A stretch of 64,000 bases of DNA from Tetranychus cinnabarinus (lineage: Eukaryota; Arthropoda; Arachnida; Trombidiformes; Tetranychidae). Under the pieces are notes generated by a model that saw only the letters and a program-made list of their open reading frames with translations, had not been told where the DNA came from and ran no database searches. The DNA lies in NCBI GenBank assembly GCA_022266195.1, contig WHVY01000003.1:3162001-3226000 (forward strand), in the 5' to 3' direction. Positions 61,688 through 64,000 of this stretch are shown here, one piece after another (position 1 is the stretch's first letter; each line of letters begins with the position of its first letter). A program made the translations under genes and the position numbers.

Positions 61688-64000
61688 TACAAGATATCAA
61701 TGAAATTTTTTGTAATATTTTTCTTCTTTCAACTTTCTCTTTTCAGAAAAAAGATTTTCTCTTGAGATCCAATGCTAACATTGTGGATATCAATTTAACC
61801 CCAGGGAGTTGATATCCAAATCAAAACATTCAGTGGATAGTAATAATGAGCCAAGGAAAGGGATGCAACGATTGAGGCAAAAAGACTATCAGATAAAGAA
61901 AATCCCTTTTGGTGAAAGAAAAGAGGAAGAAGGAGAAAAAAAATTTTATTCTCCTTTTCTTTTTGCCATTTTCATCTTTTCCTCTTCATCAATCATCATC
62001 ATTTTCACGAGACTTTCCTTTTTCACCTAATTATTATCATCATTATTATTTCACCTTTATTCATGGAACGCCTTGAATCCCTTTTCATTATCATCATTAA
62101 TTCTGTTTATCGTTTTCACCTTTTCATCTCTACAATCATTATCATCACTTGGACTTTTTTCACTGAAAAAATATTTTATCTCTTTAAATCTCATCAGGAT
62201 TAACTTATCATGCTCACAAGTTTCGTCTTTAAATACACCTGACAGAATAAGTTATTTCAATTTCTTAGTGCAATCATTTTCTTCTTTTCTTTCATCAGTT
62301 GATAATTTAAACATTTTTCTTCTTCATTACTATTGGTTTTGTCATTCATAATTCACAAATTATTATTCAACTTGGTAATTAGCTTCATCAACTTGTCTAA
62401 CAGTTGAATGCTGAGCTATTCATTATGAGCAAGGTCACAAATTTTGTCTGTATTTATCATCATCATCATTAACACAATTGCTTTCATTGGCAATCTCAAG
62501 AGATTAAAGTTTCATTAAAACAAAAAGATCAGCGGAAAGTTGAACCAGAAATGGTGATAAAGAGAAGATGAAAAAAATGAAAAGTGTTGATGAATGGGCG
62601 ACTCGACAAAAGTATAAACGTGAAAAAATAATATCCAAAAGGTTCTCTGTTGACTAACTAGACACGAGCAAAACTGAAGCTATCAGCTAGCAATCAATTC
62701 TTCCCGAACAGTTGCTATCACAGTTACGATCCGAGTGAATAAAATGCTTTGAGTCTGAGCCTTGCAAGGTTAAGAAGCAAACTTTGAAGTTTTTACTTTG
62801 TGTTGAGTGCGGACTTTGTCTGCTAGTAGAAGCATAAACTGAGTCCATTAGAACTTTTGAAAATTCTTGTGTTCGACAGTTTTCATGGTGAAAGTTGATG
62901 CAATCAATGAAGCAATCATATTCACCTGGTCTAGACAAACTTTTTGCTCATTAAATTTCTTCATGTTTTCTGTTGTAACCTTTGCTTGGTAAAGCCTTCA
63001 AGATTTAAATAAAAGTGTAAAGAAACATTTTGTGTTGCAACTGGAATTAAGAAGTAATTTGGAATCCAACTAAACAAGAATCGAGTATTTAGAAGCATTC
63101 TATATTTGCCGGGAGAATTTTTCTGATTTTTCAAGTTTAAATGTTAAGCTTTTCAAAATTGGGAAGCTCTTCTTTCGAGAGCTTCTAAGAGTTTATTAAA
63201 AATTTGACTTCGCCAAGAAATAATTTTAATTTATAACTTTTGCAATTGCATTAAAGTTTATTTATATCTATTTGAGTAAATTGTGAAGCTTGTAATCGTA
63301 ATTCTTTATAATGGCTTTTTAAACTCCATTCATGAACATCATGCAAAGCCAAAGCTTAAACCTCATAATCTTTTTTCAATAACATGACATTCTAAGTTTA
63401 ATAAAAGAATGAAATTCTTGCTTCTAACCAAAAATAGCACAAAATTCACTAAATTCAGATAAAATAATTCGCCGCAAAACCTGAAAAAATGAGACTCAAA
63501 AAGATTCCCTTAAAAACAGAAAACCTTGCAATATGCAAAAGAATCCATATGAAGATGAATTGCACCAAAACGAAATATTGTCGAAGATAGAAAAAATGTT
63601 TTTGAACTTTCTTATTCCTTACCTGACCAACCCAGAAGAAAAGGATAAATCTAATGAACAGAACTTAATAGTTGTAAAGGGTCAACATTGAGCAAAGAAA
63701 TAAAGAGTCGACCATTTAGTTGCCTGCGAACATGAAACTTGATTTTCAATTAATCTGTTAAATAGTTCAGTGACATTCAAATGAAAAGCTTTTTCGTTTC
63801 TTTCAAGAAACTAAATAAACTTAAACATTCAGTTATAAACAGTTTTTGCATACAAATTGATAACCCTTTCAACATGTAACTCATTGAGCAAACATTCATC
63901 TTAATCAAGTTTCACCATTGATACAGCAAAGAGAAAACTCGCCCTTAATGAGTTTCCATTGTGAGATTATTCAATTTCGAACAGAATGCAGAATCTTTTT
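61688..64000. other. Right edge, no supported gene
   Basis: AT-rich with a TTATCATCATTATTATT-type low-complexity patch near 62.03-62.10 kb. A minus-strand 83-codon frame (62687-62938) is Cys/Ser-rich but has no recognisable domain, and a minus-strand donor-like site near 63621 (CAG/GTAAGG) ends a short hydrophobic stretch. Neither is strong enough to call an exon. Confidence 0.35.

Noticed and set aside
62073..62351. 92-codon plus-strand frame rich in Ser, Leu and Phe.
   Set aside because: Derived from a TTC/TCA/ATT low-complexity stretch; no motif.
1..64000. CRISPR arrays, tRNA or rRNA genes, bacterial promoters and terminators.
   Set aside because: No regularly spaced repeats, cloverleaf sets or rRNA-like blocks were noticed, and the spliced genes show a eukaryotic nuclear sequence where bacterial signals do not apply.

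Overview
This is a strongly AT-rich window of eukaryotic nuclear DNA from an arthropod. The evidence is spliced genes with GT-AG introns, a Beaten-path family gene (an arthropod immunoglobulin family), an animal CA10/CA11-type carbonic anhydrase-related gene, and Tc1/mariner, pogo/Tigger and Ty1-copia elements. An acariform mite is my best guess, from base composition and style only, so treat that as low confidence. I found no operons, CRISPR arrays, rRNA or tRNA genes.

Three host genes can be supported, all on the minus strand. (1) 13393 to 3222: a CA10/CA11-like secreted carbonic anhydrase-related protein, eight exons recovered with consistent splice phases; the last exon is missing. Two of the three zinc-binding histidines are replaced, so it should be acatalytic. 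(2) 43738 to about 24645: a Beaten-path (Beat) family cell-surface protein, seven exons plus a likely alternative last exon. Its second Ig-like domain is encoded twice in tandem by two phase-matched exon pairs, giving three Ig-like domains instead of the usual two. (3) 54345 to 53745: the last two exons of an unidentified membrane protein with a transmembrane helix and a basic cytoplasmic tail. The two identified genes act outside the cell, and relatives of both work in neuronal recognition, but nothing in the sequence shows that they are co-regulated.

The rest is intron, intergenic DNA and mobile elements. The left edge carries a P-loop ATPase-like fragment (995-1213). The gap between the CARP and Beat genes (13.4-24.6 kb) holds a decayed mariner (about 18.86-19.6 kb), two GCG-rich patches and a perfect stem-loop (22.69-22.79 kb). 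A small foldback element lies in a Beat intron (41.77-41.91 kb). Between the Beat start and the third gene is a mobile-element cluster: an internally deleted Tigger with TIRs and TA duplication (44608-45592), a full-length copia element with two identical 242-bp LTRs and an AATAG target duplication (45698-49937), a zinc-knuckle fragment (about 50.34-50.50 kb), and an unidentified broken reading frame (50827-52209) split by a 553-bp inverted-repeat element (51071-51623), followed by more orphan coding fragments to 53.36 kb. From 54.4 kb to the end I see no supported gene, only repeats, including a 618-bp TIR element with internal tandem duplication (61070-61687).

Exon limits were set by eye from splice signals, phase and family resemblance; no database search was possible.
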